A stretch of DNA of 64,000 nt from Arthrobacter sp. EM1 (GTDB lineage: Bacteria; Actinomycetota; Actinomycetes; Actinomycetales; Micrococcaceae): positions 3,162,001 to 3,226,000 of the forward strand of contig NZ_CP124836.1 of assembly GCF_029964055.1 (NCBI RefSeq), in the 5' to 3' direction. Position numbers and translations under genes: made by a program. Below are positions 61,645-64,000 of this stretch, piece by piece (the stretch's first letter is position 1; every line of letters starts with the position of its first letter). Under the pieces are notes generated by a model. The model was not told the origin of the DNA. It saw nothing but the letters and a program-made list of their open reading frames with translations, and ran no database searches.

Positions 61645-62838
61645 CTAAACCCTTTCCAGCAGCATGGCGACGCCCTGGCCCAGCCCGACGCACATTGTGG
61701 CCAGGCCGCGGCCGGCGTTTTCGCGTTCCATCCGGCCCAGCAGCGTGACGACAATTCTTGATCCGGAGGAGCCCAGCGGATGCCCGAGGGCGATTGCGCC
61801 GCCGTCGTTGTTGACGGTGCCGGCATCCATGCCGAGCAGCCGCATGCAGGCCAGCGACTGCGCCGCGAAGGCCTCGTTGAGCTCGACGGCGCCGACGTCG
61901 TCCAGGCTCCAGCCCGCCTTGGCCAGCGCCTTCCGGGTCGCTGGGACCGGGCCGATCCCCATCACGTCCGGGGCGACGCCGGCGGCCTGGCTGGTGACGA
62001 TGCGCGCCCGCGGCGTCAGGCCATAGCGCGCCACGGCCTCACCGCTGGCGACCACCACTGCGGAGGCGCCGTCGTTGAGGGAACTGGAGTTGCCCGCGGT
62101 GACGATTCCGCCGGGCTTGACGAGTGGCCGGAGCCCGGCCAGGGACTCGGCGGTGGACCCGCGCCGCGGCCCTTCGTCGGTGTCCACAAGCGATACTTCA
62201 CCGCGCCGGCCGGTGACCGGGACGGGGACGATTTCGTCCCTGAAGCGTCCGGCGTCGATCGCCGCCAACGCCAGTTCGTGCGAGCGCAGCGCGAAGCTGT
62301 CCGCGTCGGCGCGGGAGATCCCTTCTCGGCCGGCCACTTCTTCGGCGGTTTCGGGCATCGAGAACCGGGCGTTGGATTCCATCCGCGGGTTGACGAACCG
62401 GGCACCGATCGAAGTGTCCGCCAGCTCCCCAGGTTTCGCGTAGGGTTTCTCCGGCTTGGCCAGCACCCAAGGTGCCCGGGTCATGGACTCGACGCCGCCG
62501 GCCACCACCAGCTCGGCGTCGCCGTTGCGGACCGCCTGCGCCGCCATGCTGACGGCGGTCAGGCCGGAGGCGCACAGCCGGTTGACCGTTACAGCGGGGA
62601 CGGCCTCGGGCAAGCCGGCCAGCAGCACTGCCATCCGGGCGACGTTCCGGTTGTCCTCCCCCGCCTGGTTGGCGCAGCCCAGGATGACCTCGTCGATGCT
62701 GGCCGGGTCGACGCCGGCGCGAGCCACGACGGCCTGCAGCACGAGCGCGGCCAGGTCATCGGGCCGGACCGTCGCGAGTGCGCCGCCGTGGCGGCCCACC
62801 GGCGTGCGGACGCCGCCGACCAGGAATGCCTCGGGCAT
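61645..62838 (-). CDS. Acetyl-CoA C-acyltransferase (thiolase)
   Basis: A 397 aa thiolase of degradative type. The nucleophile Cys is in VNRLCASGLTAVSMAAQAVR near residue 91, HPLGSSGSRIVVTLLGRM near 355 carries the catalytic His, and CVGLGQGVAMLLERV near 385 the second Cys. GNSSSLNDGASAVVVAS is also typical. ATG 62838 shares a base with the SDR stop (TGATG). It cleaves a 3-oxoacyl-CoA; the substrate is not fixed. Confidence 0.93.
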   Translation of the reverse strand: MPEAFLVGGVRTPVGRHGGALATVRPDDLAALVLQAVVARAGVDPASIDEVILGCANQAGEDNRNVARMAVLLAGLPEAVPAVTVNRLCASGLTAVSMAAQAVRNGDAELVVAGGVESMTRAPWVLAKPEKPYAKPGELADTSIGARFVNPRMESNARFSMPETAEEVAGREGISRADADSFALRSHELALAAIDAGRFRDEIVPVPVTGRRGEVSLVDTDEGPRRGSTAESLAGLRPLVKPGGIVTAGNSSSLNDGASAVVVASGEAVARYGLTPRARIVTSQAAGVAPDVMGIGPVPATRKALAKAGWSLDDVGAVELNEAFAAQSLACMRLLGMDAGTVNNDGGAIALGHPLGSSGSRIVVTLLGRMERENAGRGLATMCVGLGQGVAMLLERV

Positions 62839-63614
62839 CAGCGGGCCCCGCCGTTGATGTAGAGCGTCTGGCCGGAGACGTAAGAGGAATCGTCGCTGGC
62901 GAAGAAGGCAACGACGGCTGCCACTTCCTCGGGCTGGCCCACCCGGCCCAGCGGCGTGCGGGCCGCCACCGCCTCCTGGTGTTCGGCCGGGCTGCTGCCG
63001 ACGCGCTCGGCGGTGGCCGCGGTCATCGAGGTGGCGATGTAGCCGGGGGCCACGGCGTTGACCGTGACGTTGAATGGGCCGAGTTCGATGGCGAGCGTCG
63101 CCGTCAGGCCCTGAATGCCGGCTTTCGCGGCGGCGTAGTTGGCCTGGCCGCGGTTGCCCAGCGCGCTCCGGCTGCTCAGCGAGACGATTTTCCCGTACTT
63201 CGCAGGGACCATGTACCGCTGGGCCGCACGGGAGCACAGATAGGCACTGGTGAGGTTGGTGGCCAGGACCGAGTCCCAATCCGGCCGGTCCATTTTGAAG
63301 AACAGGTTGTCGCGGGTGATACCGGCGTTGTTGACCAGGATGTCGAGGCGGCCGAACTCCCGATGGATCTCCGCAAAGACCCGGTCCACGGTGGCTTCGT
63401 CGGTGACGTCGCAGGCGGCGGCGATGGCGCGGCCGCCTGCCGCGAGCACCTGCGGGTCGACAGTGATCGCCTGAGCGGTGGCTTTGGCGCCTTCCTCATT
63501 GAGGTCCAGGACGACGACGGTGCCGCCCCCCGCGGCCAGCTTCAGCGCCGTGGCGGCGCCGATCCCCTGGGCGCCGCCAGTGACGACGGCCACTCGGTTG
63601 GTGAAATTAGTCAT
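62838..63614 (-). CDS. SDR-family 3-oxoacyl reductase / hydroxyacyl-CoA dehydrogenase (FabG-like)
   Basis: A 258 aa short-chain dehydrogenase. It has VVTGGAQGIGAATALKLAAG (cofactor loop) near residues 10-29, NNAGITRDN, catalytic Ser in VSLSSRSALGNRG, and YAAAK (Tyr-Lys) near 155. SYVSGQTLYINGGAR ends it. In this operon it is more likely to act on a CoA thioester in degradation than in fatty acid synthesis. Confidence 0.92.
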   Translation of the reverse strand: MTNFTNRVAVVTGGAQGIGAATALKLAAGGGTVVVLDLNEEGAKATAQAITVDPQVLAAGGRAIAAACDVTDEATVDRVFAEIHREFGRLDILVNNAGITRDNLFFKMDRPDWDSVLATNLTSAYLCSRAAQRYMVPAKYGKIVSLSSRSALGNRGQANYAAAKAGIQGLTATLAIELGPFNVTVNAVAPGYIATSMTAATAERVGSSPAEHQEAVAARTPLGRVGQPEEVAAVVAFFASDDSSYVSGQTLYINGGAR

Positions 63615-63676
63615 GGTGTTTCCTTCGCTTGCGTGGAATGTGGCTGATGCCCGGGTGGCGATTGCCTGGCCGGGGA

Positions 63677-64000
63677 CTAGCTGAAGGCGGAGAAACCGGT
63701 AATCTCCCGGCCAACGAGCAGGGACTGGATGGAATCGGTGCCTTCGTAGGTGGAGACGACCTCCATGTCGGTCATATGCCGGGCGACATGGTTCTCCAGC
63801 AGCACACCGTTGCCGCCGAGCATGTCCCGGGCTTCGGAACAGATCCAGCGCGCCTTCTGCGCCGTGTGCATCTTGGCCAGCGACGCCATGGGCCCGGTCA
63901 TGCGTCCGTCCTCGGCCAGGACGGCAAGCCGGAAGCAGATCAACTGCATGGCCGTCAGTTCGGCGAGCATGTTGGCGAGTTTGTTCTGCACCAGCTGGAA
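63677..64000 (-). CDS. Acyl-CoA dehydrogenase, C-terminal part (partial)
   Basis: The final 107 codons of an acyl-CoA dehydrogenase run off the right edge. They read SEARDMLGGNGVLLENHVAR, then TDMEVVSTYEGTDSIQSLLV and end GFSAFS. The YEGT motif with its preceding segment resembles glutaryl-CoA dehydrogenase (GcdH), which has its catalytic Glu here. It lies 62 nt before the SDR gene and probably opens or belongs to the operon. Confidence 0.9.
   Translation of the reverse strand, partial: FQLVQNKLANMLAELTAMQLICFRLAVLAEDGRMTGPMASLAKMHTAQKARWICSEARDMLGGNGVLLENHVARHMTDMEVVSTYEGTDSIQSLLVGREITGFSAFS

Noticed and set aside
1..64000. tRNA, rRNA or CRISPR arrays
   Set aside because: Intergenic regions were read for cloverleaf-like arms and regular spacers; none was convincing.

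Overview
The window is high-GC, gene-dense DNA with GTG/TTG starts, ATGA/GTGA stop-start overlaps and many genes whose -10 box sits 6-7 nt from the start codon (leaderless mRNAs). Together with the gene content (topaquinone amine oxidase, RskA-type anti-sigma factor, DUF1206, DUF4031-HD, MHS-family transporters), this points to an actinobacterium of the Arthrobacter/Pseudarthrobacter group. The genus is an inference from gene content; no rRNA is present. No tRNA, CRISPR array, integrase or intact transposase was seen.

Layout. 1-2.7 kb: molybdate uptake operon (HTH-TOBE regulator, modA, modB, modC running off the left edge). 2.9-8.5 kb: housekeeping and hypothetical genes (FAD oxidoreductase, AI-2E transporter, DUF4031-HD protein, SRPBCC, YccF, small membrane protein, YceI). 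8.64-15.07 kb: an LLM-class flavin monooxygenase gene is broken in two, and about 6 kb of foreign DNA replaces its middle. This island holds decayed phage genes (head-closure-like, small-terminase-like, zinc-ribbon), a protein with an RNxxxH HEPN-type motif, two membrane-anchored proteins, an AT-richer lipoprotein gene and an HNH-type nuclease. 15.1-22.6 kb: trpF, hutD-like, a paired SMR efflux system, aldo/keto reductase, MBL hydrolase, a DEAD-box helicase with an RGG-like tail and long leader, and a methyltransferase.

22.6-27.9 kb: a redox operon (ferredoxin, NuoF-like flavoprotein, ferric-reductase-like membrane protein, ApbE, small Ser/Thr-rich anchored protein) led by an OmpR-type two-component system. 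28-34 kb: MFS exporter and a MacB-like ABC transporter divergent from a NarL-type two-component system. 33.9-39.8 kb: a degraded copy of a CynX/NimT-type MFS gene lies 4.5 kb from the intact copy, with an Lrp-type regulator, M20 amidohydrolase and MHS transporter between them. 39.9-48.7 kb: trmB, DUF1206, an ECF sigma/anti-sigma pair divergent from a secreted lipoprotein gene with matching promoter motifs, a DUF4375-like protein and a SWIM-SNF2 helicase.

48.7-55.8 kb: amine catabolism, with copper amine oxidase, TetR and FeaR-like AraC regulators, amino acid/amine permease and aldehyde dehydrogenase. 55.8-58.9 kb: gluconate utilisation (GntR, gluconokinase, GntP), closed by a perfect 36-bp palindrome. 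59-64 kb: Pr6Pr membrane protein, then an acyl-CoA degradation operon (acyl-CoA dehydrogenase running off the right edge, SDR, thiolase, MaoC, MHS transporter).
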